Assembly (NCBI GenBank): GCA_965219405.1 | Contig: OZ244736.1 | Span: forward strand, 434,001-498,000 | DNA: 64,000 nt | DNA from: VXMO01 sp965219405 | GTDB lineage: Bacteria > Chloroflexota > Dehalococcoidia > UBA6926 | Direction: 5' to 3' | Shown here: one piece after another, positions 9,636 to 18,868 of the stretch | How positions within the stretch are numbered: the stretch's first letter is position 1 | Layout: each line of letters starts with the position of its first letter | Made by a program: the position numbers and the translations under genes | Notes under the pieces: model-generated | Databases searched by the model: none | Seen by the model: the letters and a program-made list of their open reading frames with translations, nothing else | Told to the model about the DNA's origin: nothing

Positions 9636-10238
9636 ATGGTGCTGGAAATGGAAGCGCCACTGGACCGGGGCTATACACCTACCCAACAGACGGAGCCCCA
9701 ACGCCGGCAGTCACAACTGGTGGAGTACGAGATTCTCGACTCATTTTGGGTGCACCAGCATCAGTGGATTTGGTTGTCCGGTCTTGTGCTGATCACTCTC
9801 TCGATGTTCGGCATGACGGTGCTGCCCATGGGGCTGGCCGGTCACGAACTTCGGACGGAGATTATCAGCTTCGTCTCGGTCATTTCAGTTGCGCTCACAC
9901 TCATCTGGTGGGGAATGTTGCGCCACATGTTGAACGCACTATCAGTGGTGAAACATCGCAAGCGCGAGATAGAGCGAAGTCTTGGAATGCGGATGGAGTT
10001 CTACCTTGCGGCATCACGAGCGCGCCGCAAGCGCGATCGCATCCGCGAGTTCGCTCAGCAGGAAGCAGGCGACGATCCGGAGCTTCGTGCAGACATCGCC
10101 GATTTCCTTCGATCCGTCACCATTCGCCAGAGCTTCGTTCCAGGCGAAGAGACCGCATGGGCCATCATCCCGTTTCTCTTCATGGGCGCGTGGATCGCCT
10201 TCTGGGGCATCACTGCCGGTCCTTCGGTCTTCGGCTAG
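9636..10238 (+). CDS. Membrane protein of unknown function between carA and carB
   Basis: 200 residues. ATG at 9636 follows a strong AAGGAGG. Three hydrophobic segments are visible: residues ~45-65 (WIWLSGLVLITLSMFGMTV), ~75-98 after a short loop, and ~175-195 near the C-terminus. Between the second and third lies a basic, charged stretch rich in Arg/Lys/Glu that is probably cytosolic and helical. No recognised family. It sits within the carbamoyl-phosphate synthase block with gaps of 88 and 100 bp and a perfect hairpin just after it, so cotranscription with carB is uncertain. Confidence 0.75.
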   Translation: MVLEMEAPLDRGYTPTQQTEPQRRQSQLVEYEILDSFWVHQHQWIWLSGLVLITLSMFGMTVLPMGLAGHELRTEIISFVSVISVALTLIWWGMLRHMLNALSVVKHRKREIERSLGMRMEFYLAASRARRKRDRIREFAQQEAGDDPELRADIADFLRSVTIRQSFVPGEETAWAIIPFLFMGAWIAFWGITAGPSVFG

Positions 10239-10258
10239 ACCCCAAAATCGCTGACACG

Positions 10259-10293
10259 TCATACGTCCCGGCACTATGTGCCGGGACGTATGA
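10259..10293. repeat. Perfect inverted repeat, 16-bp arms, 3-nt loop
   Basis: The arms are TCATACGTCCCGGCAC and its exact reverse complement around a TAT loop at 10275-10277. The RNA hairpin would be very stable. No T-run follows, so a standard Rho-independent terminator is not supported. It lies 21 bp after the membrane-protein stop and 46 bp before carB. It may act as an attenuation, processing or mRNA-stabilising element. Confidence 0.85.
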
Positions 10294-10338
10294 GCTTGTT
10301 TCCACAACTCTACCGGCCGGCCTGCTCGGGAGGGCGGC

Positions 10339-13300
10339 ATGACTGCCGCGCCGGAGCGCCCATCCCGCGTGCTCGTGCTCGGCAGCGGACCGATTGTCAT
10401 CGGCCAGGCCGCCGAGTTCGATTACGCAGGCACGCAGGCATGCCGCGCGCTCCGCGAGGAGGGCGTCACGTCCATCCTCGTCAACTCCAACCCCGCCACA
10501 ATCATGACCGACCACGAAATCGCGGACGTGGTCTACATCGAACCGCTGACCGTCGAGGCAGTGACACGTGTCATCGAACGGGAGCGGCCTGACGGGCTGC
10601 TGCCGACGCTCGGTGGGCAGACCGGCCTCAATCTCGCAGTCGATTTGGCAGAAGCGGGCGTGCTGGAGCAATACAACGTCCGCCTTCTGGGCACGCCGCT
10701 GGATGCGATACGCACGGCGGAGGACCGCAATCTTTTCCGGCAGATGCTGGATGCGATCGGTGAGCCGGTTCCGGAGAACGAAGTCGTCACAACAGTTGAA
10801 GACGCCCGCCAAGTGGCGGAGCGCCTCGGCCTGCCCGTGGTGATTCGTCCCGCCTATACGCTGGGCGGCACGGGCGGAGGGATTGCGTACACGCCGGAAC
10901 AGCTGGACGAGCAGGTTCGCATGGGACTTTCCCACAGCCCCATCGGGCAAGTGCTGGTTGAGCGCAGCCTGATTGGCTGGAAAGAGATTGAGTATGAGGT
11001 CATGCGCGACCGGGCGGACACGTGCATCACCGTCTGCAACATGGAGAACCTTGATGCCATGGGCGTGCACACGGGCGACAGCATCGTCGTCGCGCCCAGC
11101 CAAACGCTGACGGACAAGGAGTACCAGATGCTCCGTTCCGCCAGCCTGAAGATTATCTCCGCGTTGGGGATTGAGGGCGGCTGCAACGTGCAGCTTGCGC
11201 TGGAGCCGCACCCGACGGTGGCCGGCAAAGGGCAGAATGCGGGCTATTCGGAATCGTCCTATTACGTCATTGAAGTCAATCCTCGGGTCAGCCGCTCCTC
11301 CGCGCTGGCGTCAAAGGCAACCGGCTACCCCATCGCGCGAGTCGCCGCCAAGATTGCGGTCGGCAAGCGGCTTGATGAGATCCCCAACGCGGTTACGCAG
11401 GTGACCACAGCCGCGTTTGAACCGGCGCTCGACTACTGCGTGGTCAAGATTCCGCGCTGGCCGTTCGACAAGTTCCCGTCCGGGGATCGCTCGCTAGGAA
11501 CGCAGATGAAGGCCACAGGCGAGGTAATGGCCATCGACCGCTCGTTTGAGGCTGCACTGCAAAAGGCCGTCCGGTCGCTGGAGGTAACAGGCGACAGCCT
11601 GCTGTGGGAGCACAGTTCATGGAGCACCATCTCTGATCCGCTTGAGGAGCTGCCGCTCCTCCCGAATGATCAGAGGTTGTGGGCGCTGATGGCCGCCCTG
11701 CGCCGTGGCGTCTCTCTCGACGACCTCTCCGTGAAGACCGGCGTTGATCCGTGGTTCCTGTACAAGCTGAACGCCATTGTCGGCATGGAGAACAGGCTGC
11801 TGGCGGAGCCGCTGACACCGCGCCTGCTGCGGGACGCAAAACGCATTGGATTCTCTGACACACAGATCAGCACGCTGGCGGACCGGCTCCCTGAGCAGGT
11901 TCATGAACTACGGCAGGAATGGGACATCCGGCCCGTGTACAAGATGGTGGACACGTGCGCAGCGGAGTTTGAGGCGGCAACGCCCTACTTTTATTCCACG
12001 TACGAAGAGGAGAATGAGGCGCTGCCGCTGGAGGGACGGTCGGCAGTCGTTATCGGCAGCGGGCCAATCCGCATTGGACAGGGAATCGAGTTCGACTACT
12101 GCTCCGTCCATGCCGCGTGGGCACTGCAGGATGAGGGCACGGCGAGCATCATCATCAATTCCAACCCGGAAACAGTCTCAACAGACTTCGATACGTCAGA
12201 CCGCCTCTATTTCGAACCGCTTGACGAGGAGGGCGTCGCCTGCGTTCTGGAGAATGAGCAGGTAACGCGTGGGGAACAGCAGGTGTTTCCCGGGACGGCG
12301 GCGCAATTCGGCGGGCAGACGGCCATCAATCTGATCGGCCCGCTGAACAGGCGCGCGTTCACCATTTTGGGCACGCAACCGGCGACTGTCGACCAGGCGG
12401 AGGATCGCCAGCGATTCGACGAGTTCGTCACCACGCTTGGCATCCCACGCCCACCCGGCGCAGGTGTGACATCCATCGAAGAGGGGTTGGCCGTTGCGAA
12501 TTCCATCGGCTATCCCATTCTTGTGCGTCCGAGCTACGTGCTCGGCGGGCGGGCGATGGAGATTGTCCATACGCCGGCAGAGTTCACGCGCTACGTCATG
12601 GCCGCCATGGAGGAGGTCGGAGACAAGCGCCCCATCCAGGTGGACAAGTTCCTGGATGGGATGGAAGTGGAAGTGGACGCCGTCAGCGACGGCGAGGATG
12701 TCCTCATCCCGGGGATCATGGAGCACATAGAGCGGGCAGGCGTCCACAGTGGCGACTCGATGGGCGTCTATCCGGCGCCTTCCCTGTCCGAGGACGATGA
12801 GCGGCAGATTGTCGACTACACGATCCAGCTTGGCCGTGCATTCGGCATCATCGGCCTCATGAACATTCAGTTCGTGGTGGCCCAGAATGAGAACCAGGAC
12901 GGGACGCCCGCGCCATCCACTGTTTACGTTCTTGAGGTCAACGTCCGTTCCAGCCGCACGGTGCCATTCATCTCCAAGGTGACCGAGGTTCCATTGGTGA
13001 ATCTCGCGACGCGCGTCATCATGGGACGCACCCTGAAGGAGATGGGCTACGAGAGCGGACTGTGGCCGAAGAAGCCGCTCGTGGCCGTCAAGGCTCCCGT
13101 CTCGTCCATGTCCAAGCTAATGGGTGTGGATACGTATCTGGGGCCGGAGATGAAATCCACGGGCGAAGTCATGGGCATCGATACTTCTCTCGCTCCCGCC
13201 CTGACAAAGGCTCTGCAGGCGGCGCGGCTCATGCTGCCGCAATCTGGCGGCATCCTCATCAGCGTGTCCGATCGCGACAAGACGGAGATGATGCCAATTG

Positions 13301-13686
13301 CTCGTCGCCTAGCCGCGCATGGCTACGAGGTTTACGCGACGGAAGGGACCGCAACGATTCTGCGCGCAGTAGGTATCGATGTTGCGGGCGTCCCGGCCAA
13401 GGTCAGCGAGGGGGGCGACGGTTCAGGCACGACCACCGATCTGATCCGCGACGGCCGCGTGCATGCAGTCGTCAACACCATGTCCGGCAACCGCGTGCCG
13501 CTGAGGGACGGCTTTGAGATTCGCCGGGCCGCCACTGAGCAGGGCATCCCCTGCTATACGAGTTTGGACACGTTCCGCGTTGCCGTTGATTCCGTGACGG
13601 GTGGCGCTGAGGCGGGTGAGTACAGCATCATGCGCCTCGATGAGTATGTGAACGGCCGGGTGGCGGACGAATTTCGCTCCCGGTGA
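10339..13686 (+). CDS. carB: Carbamoyl-phosphate synthase large subunit
   Basis: 1115 residues with the internal duplication typical of CarB. Each half opens with a nucleotide-binding GSGPI.IGQ motif (GSGPIVIGQAAEFDYAG near residue 15; GSGPIRIGQGIEFDYC near residue 574) and contains an ATP-grasp fold (RPAYTLGGTGGG; RPSYVLGGRAMEIV). The C-terminal ~130 residues form the MGS-like allosteric domain, where UMP or ornithine normally acts. It makes carbamoyl phosphate from bicarbonate, ammonia and two ATP for pyrimidines and arginine. A GGGAGGGCGGC stretch precedes the ATG. The pyrK-like gene follows 30 bp downstream. Confidence 0.98.
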   Translation: MTAAPERPSRVLVLGSGPIVIGQAAEFDYAGTQACRALREEGVTSILVNSNPATIMTDHEIADVVYIEPLTVEAVTRVIERERPDGLLPTLGGQTGLNLAVDLAEAGVLEQYNVRLLGTPLDAIRTAEDRNLFRQMLDAIGEPVPENEVVTTVEDARQVAERLGLPVVIRPAYTLGGTGGGIAYTPEQLDEQVRMGLSHSPIGQVLVERSLIGWKEIEYEVMRDRADTCITVCNMENLDAMGVHTGDSIVVAPSQTLTDKEYQMLRSASLKIISALGIEGGCNVQLALEPHPTVAGKGQNAGYSESSYYVIEVNPRVSRSSALASKATGYPIARVAAKIAVGKRLDEIPNAVTQVTTAAFEPALDYCVVKIPRWPFDKFPSGDRSLGTQMKATGEVMAIDRSFEAALQKAVRSLEVTGDSLLWEHSSWSTISDPLEELPLLPNDQRLWALMAALRRGVSLDDLSVKTGVDPWFLYKLNAIVGMENRLLAEPLTPRLLRDAKRIGFSDTQISTLADRLPEQVHELRQEWDIRPVYKMVDTCAAEFEAATPYFYSTYEEENEALPLEGRSAVVIGSGPIRIGQGIEFDYCSVHAAWALQDEGTASIIINSNPETVSTDFDTSDRLYFEPLDEEGVACVLENEQVTRGEQQVFPGTAAQFGGQTAINLIGPLNRRAFTILGTQPATVDQAEDRQRFDEFVTTLGIPRPPGAGVTSIEEGLAVANSIGYPILVRPSYVLGGRAMEIVHTPAEFTRYVMAAMEEVGDKRPIQVDKFLDGMEVEVDAVSDGEDVLIPGIMEHIERAGVHSGDSMGVYPAPSLSEDDERQIVDYTIQLGRAFGIIGLMNIQFVVAQNENQDGTPAPSTVYVLEVNVRSSRTVPFISKVTEVPLVNLATRVIMGRTLKEMGYESGLWPKKPLVAVKAPVSSMSKLMGVDTYLGPEMKSTGEVMGIDTSLAPALTKALQAARLMLPQSGGILISVSDRDKTEMMPIARRLAAHGYEVYATEGTATILRAVGIDVAGVPAKVSEGGDGSGTTTDLIRDGRVHAVVNTMSGNRVPLRDGFEIRRAATEQGIPCYTSLDTFRVAVDSVTGGAEAGEYSIMRLDEYVNGRVADEFRSR

Positions 13687-13716
13687 CGGGTTCGCCTTCG
13701 CAATCTCGGGGCAGGC

Positions 13717-14493
13717 ATGGCCACATTTGAGAAGATCACACAGGGAATGATACTTGTGCGTATCGGAGCGTCCAAGGTCGCCCGTGCCGCGCAGCCGGGC
13801 CAATACGTGCAGCGACGAGGACACGTCACGCAGGGGCTGGTAAGCGATGACGGCCGTGCCCAGACACTGCCATTTGACCCGCAGCCCTACCCGATCATCT
13901 CGACGGACGCAGCGAGCGGCGAGATTACAGTCTTGGCAACAATGAGCGATGAGGACGATTCCGCAATCACATCGATGCCGACGGGTCTTGAGTGGGCAGT
14001 GAGAGGGCCCCTGGGCAAGCCTGTCTCAGTTGATGCCGCCGCAAGGCACGTGGCGTTCATTGCGCAGGGGGAAGGCATTGGGGCACTCATCGCCGTGATG
14101 CGGGAAACTGCTGAACGCGGCGTGCGCGTGACTTTGATGGCAGGGGCCGCGAATGCGTGGCAGTTATATCCGTCGCGCCTTCTTCCTGACGGTGTGCGGG
14201 AGATGACGGCGACGAACGACGGTTCGGCGGGCATCCGCGCGCCCGTCACCCACCTGTTGCCACAGGTTCAGGACGAGGCGGACGTGCTCATCGCATCCGG
14301 TCCTGCCCGCCTCTATGAGGATCTGGCTCGTATGCGCTCCGACGGGCTGCTGACTGTCCCGACGACGATCATGGTACTGCCCCACCTTGAGTGCCGAGAC
14401 GGTGCATGCGGAAAATGCTCGATTCCCACGAAAGACGGCGCCAAGCTTGCTTGTGTTGAAGGCCCGGCGTTTGGGCTGGATGAGATTGCATGA
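13717..14493 (+). CDS. PyrK-like dihydroorotate dehydrogenase electron-transfer subunit
   Basis: 258 residues. The C-terminus has the PyrK 2Fe-2S pattern C-x4-C-x2-C-x11-C (ECRDGACGKCS ... LACVEGPAF), and the middle has RGPLGKPV and a GEGIGALIAVMRE segment like the ferredoxin-reductase nucleotide-binding domain. PyrK passes electrons from PyrD to NAD+ through FAD and the cluster. The usual FAD-binding RPxS(I) motif is not evident; QPYPIIS stands in its place. No pyrD follows; the next gene is a broken DinB-family gene on the other strand. It may serve a distant PyrD or have diverged to another role. Confidence 0.75.
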   Translation: MATFEKITQGMILVRIGASKVARAAQPGQYVQRRGHVTQGLVSDDGRAQTLPFDPQPYPIISTDAASGEITVLATMSDEDDSAITSMPTGLEWAVRGPLGKPVSVDAAARHVAFIAQGEGIGALIAVMRETAERGVRVTLMAGAANAWQLYPSRLLPDGVREMTATNDGSAGIRAPVTHLLPQVQDEADVLIASGPARLYEDLARMRSDGLLTVPTTIMVLPHLECRDGACGKCSIPTKDGAKLACVEGPAFGLDEIA

Positions 14494-14675
14494 CAACTAG
14501 TTCTCTAAAGAAACTAGTATGGCAGCGGCATTGTTCGGCAAGTGGCAGGGAGGTGCACGACGTGAACAGCATGTCTGATTCCCGCATTGGCGGAATAGCT
14601 TTGACTGGAGGCAGGCCGGAATAAACTGACTTTCACCAGCAACCCAGCACTTGACCCTGGTGAGGTTGAGTAGTG

Positions 14676-15211
14676 CTAACCACTACGGGCGAACGCGACG
14701 AAGTCCATGTCGCCGGGTGATAGGTCCAGTTGTGTCAGTCGGACGGATGCCTCGGACCGATATTGCGTCCCGTGAGTGACTACGTGAGTGATGAGTTCTC
14801 TCAGAGGCTGGTTGGACTCGTTGCCTGAAAGGTCGCGATAGGCAAGCGGGGCAGCGATGGCCTCGTCCGTTAATGCCCGGGCGAAGCTCCGGAAGCGTTC
14901 ACTATTATCGCGCCACAGTTCCGAAAGCCCGCGAGCGAGGGGATTTCATTCCTGGCGATTTCCCCGGACTGCCTGACCTTGGCGACCCATTCCGGCGGGG
15001 TCTCTCCTGTCCAGCGCGCCAACCAGATGATTTCGCTGGTCATGATGTGGATGAGCGTGGCATGCAGGCTGCCAAAGCTAAGGCCATCAGCGTCCGCCAT
15101 ATAGTCGGACTCGCTAGCCTCACAAGCGTGATCCATTATCCGACCGTTGGCCCATTGGCTGTATTCCAGGAGAAGCTGGAAGAAGTCTGCGTTAGCGGCG
15201 GCCATAGTCAT
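14676..15211 (-). pseudogene. DinB-family protein gene with a frameshift
   Basis: From ATG at 15205 (or 15211; GGAGAG upstream favours 15205) the frame encodes a DinB/YfiT-type four-helix start: LLEYSQWANGRIMDH, then LHATLIHIMTSEIIWLARW. It then runs into unrelated residues and stops near 14870. Another minus-strand frame, from about 14940 to a TAG at 14676, supplies the missing C-terminal half: LSELWRDNSERFRSFARAL, then a long open segment with LITHVVTHGTQYRSEA, the typical histidine-bearing DinB motif. One lost base, perhaps in the four-base homopolymer at 14939-14942, explains both halves. DinB proteins are often metal-dependent thiol transferases. It is either a real pseudogene or an assembly error. 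Confidence 0.8.
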
Positions 15212-15264
15212 TCTCTCCGAGTTCCAGTCAAACAGCTGATTAAGTATCTCACTGGGTAGCGCGG

Positions 15265-16284
15265 CTAGCGCGTTGGTAGTTGAACGATCGCGCTGCCGCG
15301 CACGCACGGCCTTCCGCCGCTGCCCTCACTCCAGAGTTCAAGTTCGACAAGCGCCGCGCCGTCGTCATCGCGCCACTTTCGGATGACCCGGCCGTAGTGC
15401 ATGACCGTCTCGCCGATGAACGCCGGGGAGCGAACTTCTCCGCGAAAACTGTGCAGAATGCCGCGCCGTCCCATCCACCGCGTGGCGGTCTGGCACAGCA
15501 TATCCCCCGAAAGGTCACCCTGCGCGATCCGCTCCGGCAGTCCCTCCACCTGGGCATAGGCGCGGTCGTAATGAATCAAATGGCTGTTGGTCTTCACGAG
15601 GCCGTAGAAAAAGACCTGCACGGTGGAGATGAAGCGAGGCAGCGATGTTAGCTCGTCGCCTTCGTGAACGTCCTCCCACACCGGCTCATCAGTCCACTGC
15701 GGCGGTTCGGCGGGCCGCGCCTGTGCGCCGTTCTCAAGCTGCAGCTCTCCCCATGCACGGCCTGCTCCGTCCGATGACGACGGTTGAGGCACCGTGGCCG
15801 TTGTTGTGCGGTCGATCATCACCGTGCGTTCATGCTGGTTGGTGATGGTCATCTCCTTGGTGGTGAAGATCATCGCGCCGGCCCGCCCCTGCTTTTCCTC
15901 CACGCCAATGACTTTTGATTTGCGAGTGAGCACATCACCCGGTCTGATCGGTTCGATGAAAGTCACGTCCGTGCCGGTGTACCGCGACTGCGCGCCGGGG
16001 ATTCGGAGTTGGAGAGGGTCATCACGAGTATGTGGCAGGCCGTCCGGGCGCAAATCGGCGATGGCCGTCGGCGGAAAGCTGGTGAAACCGGTGAACAGCG
16101 GCGGCGCGACGATGCCCCCGTACGGGCCATCCTTGGCCGCGGCTGCATCGATGTAGGAGGGTCGCACGTCATCGACAGCGTAGGAGTAGCGGGCTATTTC
16201 ATCAAAGGTGACCGGCGGCCGAGACTCCGGTTCGGTTGTCCGCCCAATCAGTTCCCGTGCGGCTTGCAGCGCCTCATCTGCCAT
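15265..16284 (-). CDS. Double hot-dog MaoC-type acyl dehydratase
   Basis: 339 residues. The N-terminal ~150 form a FAS1-type/MaoC-like dehydratase half (YGGIVAPPLFTGFTSFPP, then FIEPIRPGDVLTRKSKVI), and the C-terminal half has a second hot-dog with HYDRAYAQVEGLPERIAQGDLSGDML, a MaoC-like signature. Such proteins hydrate enoyl-CoA-type substrates, including methylcrotonyl or mesaconyl-type thioesters. It is divergent from the CoA-transferase gene with a short shared intergenic region (16285-16394), suggesting a joint acyl-CoA pathway. The substrate is unknown. Confidence 0.82.
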   Translation of the reverse strand: MADEALQAARELIGRTTEPESRPPVTFDEIARYSYAVDDVRPSYIDAAAAKDGPYGGIVAPPLFTGFTSFPPTAIADLRPDGLPHTRDDPLQLRIPGAQSRYTGTDVTFIEPIRPGDVLTRKSKVIGVEEKQGRAGAMIFTTKEMTITNQHERTVMIDRTTTATVPQPSSSDGAGRAWGELQLENGAQARPAEPPQWTDEPVWEDVHEGDELTSLPRFISTVQVFFYGLVKTNSHLIHYDRAYAQVEGLPERIAQGDLSGDMLCQTATRWMGRRGILHSFRGEVRSPAFIGETVMHYGRVIRKWRDDDGAALVELELWSEGSGGRPCVRGSAIVQLPTR

Positions 16285-16394
16285 CCTGTTTCGCCCCTGT
16301 GACTTCTACGAGTACCAAGCAAGGATACGCCACGCTCGCGCCCGCGCTGCTCAAGCGTTGCGTGAATCTAGGCAAAGATGGCACAGTGAGCGCC

Positions 16395-18803
16395 ATGACT
16401 ACCACGAATACGGATCGAACTGCTCTGGGTCATCTGAAGGTTGTTGAGCTTGGCGGGGGAACGGGAGCGGCGGCGATGGCGGGACGCCTGCTTGCCGATA
16501 TGGGCGCGGATGTTGTGCTCGTGGAGCCGCCCGGCGGGGTTGGGGCGCGGCGCATCGGCCCATTTGCCAAGGACATTGAAGGCCCTGACCGCAGCCTGAC
16601 GTTCCTCGACCACAACATCAACAAGCGCTCCGTAGTCCTTGATCTGGATACTCCGGACGGGCAGGAGGCCGTGCGCCGTCTCGCGTCATGGGCGGATGTA
16701 CTCATCGAGTCGTACGAACCGGGCTATCTGCCGGAACGCGGTCTCGGCTACGACGATTTCGCAGTCATCAATCCTCGCCTTATCTACGGTTCGCTGACGC
16801 CGTTCGGCCAGACAGGGCCCTTTGCGAACTACGCATCCACGGAGCTGATTATCCAGTCACTGGCGGGGGACCCGTGGGTGTACGGCGACGATGAACGCGC
16901 GCCTGCGATGGTGCCCGGCGACGCCACTGCCCGCATCGGCTCCATGCACCTTGTGTACGGCATCCTGCTTGCGCTGCGGGAGCGGCGCTGGTCGACGCGC
17001 GGGCAACACGTGGATGTCTCCCGGCAGGACATCGGCGTCTGGCAGTTGGTGAGCGGCAGCATCTCCCGCGTTGGCCTGCGGAATGAGGTGTTCCGCCGCC
17101 CCGGCAAGGCGTCCACGGGCATCGGCAGCATCTATCACTGCGCGGACGGCGTGATCCAGTTCTTCCCGTCCACAAACGCGCAGTTCCGCGGCCTGGTCAC
17201 GGGCTGGATGCAGGATTCGACGTTCGACGACGAGGCATGGGACGACACGAACTTTAGGCGCGACAACTACGACATCATTGACGTCCGAATGAGAGAGTTC
17301 ATGGGCAAGCTGACGGCTGCGGAGATCGAGGAGAGCGCAGCCATCCATGACGTGCCGATGGCGCGACTGTCCACCATGGCGGAGTTCGTGGAGCACCCGC
17401 ACACGGTCGCTCGTGAGTTTGTCGTCGATGCCACCCATCCCGTTATCGGCGACTACCGCGCCCCCGGCCCGCCGTACAGGTTCAGCGACAAGCCGTGGGC
17501 GATTACCCGCCATGCGCCACGCATTGATGAACACGGCGAAGAACTTCGCACAATGATTAAGGAGCTCTCATCTGCTCCACTTGATCCCGGGAAGTTTGTG
17601 GCGCGCCGAAACGATCGTCGCAAGCAGCCGCTTGAGGGGATACGCATCGCCGACTTGAGCCGTGTCTTTGCCGGACCGTTCGGCACGATGTTGTTGGGTT
17701 TCCACGGCGCGGAGGTCATCCGCATCGAGTCGGAGGATCTGCCCGCTTTCCGGATGCCAATGCAGCCAAACTACCCGGAACTGAACCGCAACAAGCAGTG
17801 CGTCACCATCGATATGCGCTTCAAGAAGGGACAGGAGCTCATCAAGGGGATCGTCGCGCAATCGGACGTCGTTATTGAGAATTTCCGGCCCACCGTGATG
17901 GAGCGCATGGGGCTTTCGTACGAGGAGCTGCGCAAAATCAAGCCGAATGTGATCATGGCATCTATGTCCGGGTACGGTATGACCGGTCCGATGCGAGACC
18001 GTCCCGCGTTCGGGCAGCTGCTGATGGCTTTCGGCGGGTTGTCATACATGTGGGGGCATCCGGAGAGCGACATCGATACACGCCCCAAGAATGCGTATTC
18101 CGACTTCACGCTCGGCGCACAGGCGGCAATGGCCGTGATGATGGCTCTGGAGCACCGGGATCAGACGGGCGAGGGTCAGCACATCGAGAGCTCTCACGTG
18201 GAAGGCCTGGCGGCGTTGCTGGGGCCGGAGATGCTGAGTTACCTCATCAACGGGGTCAGCCCGCAGCCACGCGGCAACGCCAGCGATATCTACGCTCCGC
18301 ACGGTGTCTATCCGTGCCTGGGCCATGACGCGTGGGTATCCATCGCGGTCGAGAACGATGCGCAGTGGGCAAGACTGGTTGCGGTGATGGACGGTCCGAC
18401 CTGGGCGAATGACGGCAAATTCGCGACGCAAGAGGCGCGACTCGCCAATCGACTGGAACTTGATGAACGGCTCAGCGAGTGGACATCAACACGCTGGGCA
18501 GGACAGGTTCAGGTGGCGCTGCAAGCCACCAGCGTGCCGTGCGGCGCGGTGCAGAACCCGTTGGGCCTGCTCGCCGATCCACAGCTGCAGCATCGCGGCA
18601 CGATCGTCACGGCGCACCACGACCCGGACTGGTGGGGCACGATGCAGCACCCCGGCGTCTCCCTCCACCTGAGCGCCACGCCCGGTTGGGCGACGGACTC
18701 CACCCCCGGCCTCGGCCAGGACAACGACCGCGTCTTCAAGCAGCTGCTGGGCCTGACCACAGCGGAGATAGAGGCGCTGACGGCGGAGGGGGTTTTGCGG
18801 TAG
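16395..18803 (+). CDS. Fused two-domain family III CoA-transferase (CaiB/BaiF type)
   Basis: About 802 residues from ATG 16395 (in-frame GTG at 16386 possible; starts further upstream would run into the divergent gene). Two CaiB/BaiF domains are in tandem: domain 1 ~10-395 (VVELGGGTGAAAMAGRLLADMGADVV), domain 2 ~410-800 (GIRIADLSRVFAGPFGTMLLG). The family moves CoA between acids through an aspartyl thioester. Domain 2 keeps the catalytic Asp in YSDFTLGAQAA (~residue 570). At the same alignment position domain 1 reads GDATARIGSMH, with Ala about residue 179, so that half may be inactive or structural. Some family members are known as fused pairs. Substrate unknown. Confidence 0.9.
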   Translation: MTTTNTDRTALGHLKVVELGGGTGAAAMAGRLLADMGADVVLVEPPGGVGARRIGPFAKDIEGPDRSLTFLDHNINKRSVVLDLDTPDGQEAVRRLASWADVLIESYEPGYLPERGLGYDDFAVINPRLIYGSLTPFGQTGPFANYASTELIIQSLAGDPWVYGDDERAPAMVPGDATARIGSMHLVYGILLALRERRWSTRGQHVDVSRQDIGVWQLVSGSISRVGLRNEVFRRPGKASTGIGSIYHCADGVIQFFPSTNAQFRGLVTGWMQDSTFDDEAWDDTNFRRDNYDIIDVRMREFMGKLTAAEIEESAAIHDVPMARLSTMAEFVEHPHTVAREFVVDATHPVIGDYRAPGPPYRFSDKPWAITRHAPRIDEHGEELRTMIKELSSAPLDPGKFVARRNDRRKQPLEGIRIADLSRVFAGPFGTMLLGFHGAEVIRIESEDLPAFRMPMQPNYPELNRNKQCVTIDMRFKKGQELIKGIVAQSDVVIENFRPTVMERMGLSYEELRKIKPNVIMASMSGYGMTGPMRDRPAFGQLLMAFGGLSYMWGHPESDIDTRPKNAYSDFTLGAQAAMAVMMALEHRDQTGEGQHIESSHVEGLAALLGPEMLSYLINGVSPQPRGNASDIYAPHGVYPCLGHDAWVSIAVENDAQWARLVAVMDGPTWANDGKFATQEARLANRLELDERLSEWTSTRWAGQVQVALQATSVPCGAVQNPLGLLADPQLQHRGTIVTAHHDPDWWGTMQHPGVSLHLSATPGWATDSTPGLGQDNDRVFKQLLGLTTAEIEALTAEGVLR

Positions 18804-18868
18804 GGAATAGGAAATCCGTTATGGTCGCGCACTTAGTCCGGACGCTTCCCCTATAATCCACTGAGACA

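Noticed and set aside
14496..14518. ACTAGTT/AACTAGT hairpin just after the pyrK-like gene as a terminator
   Set aside because: Seven weak pairs, a nine-base loop and no T-run.
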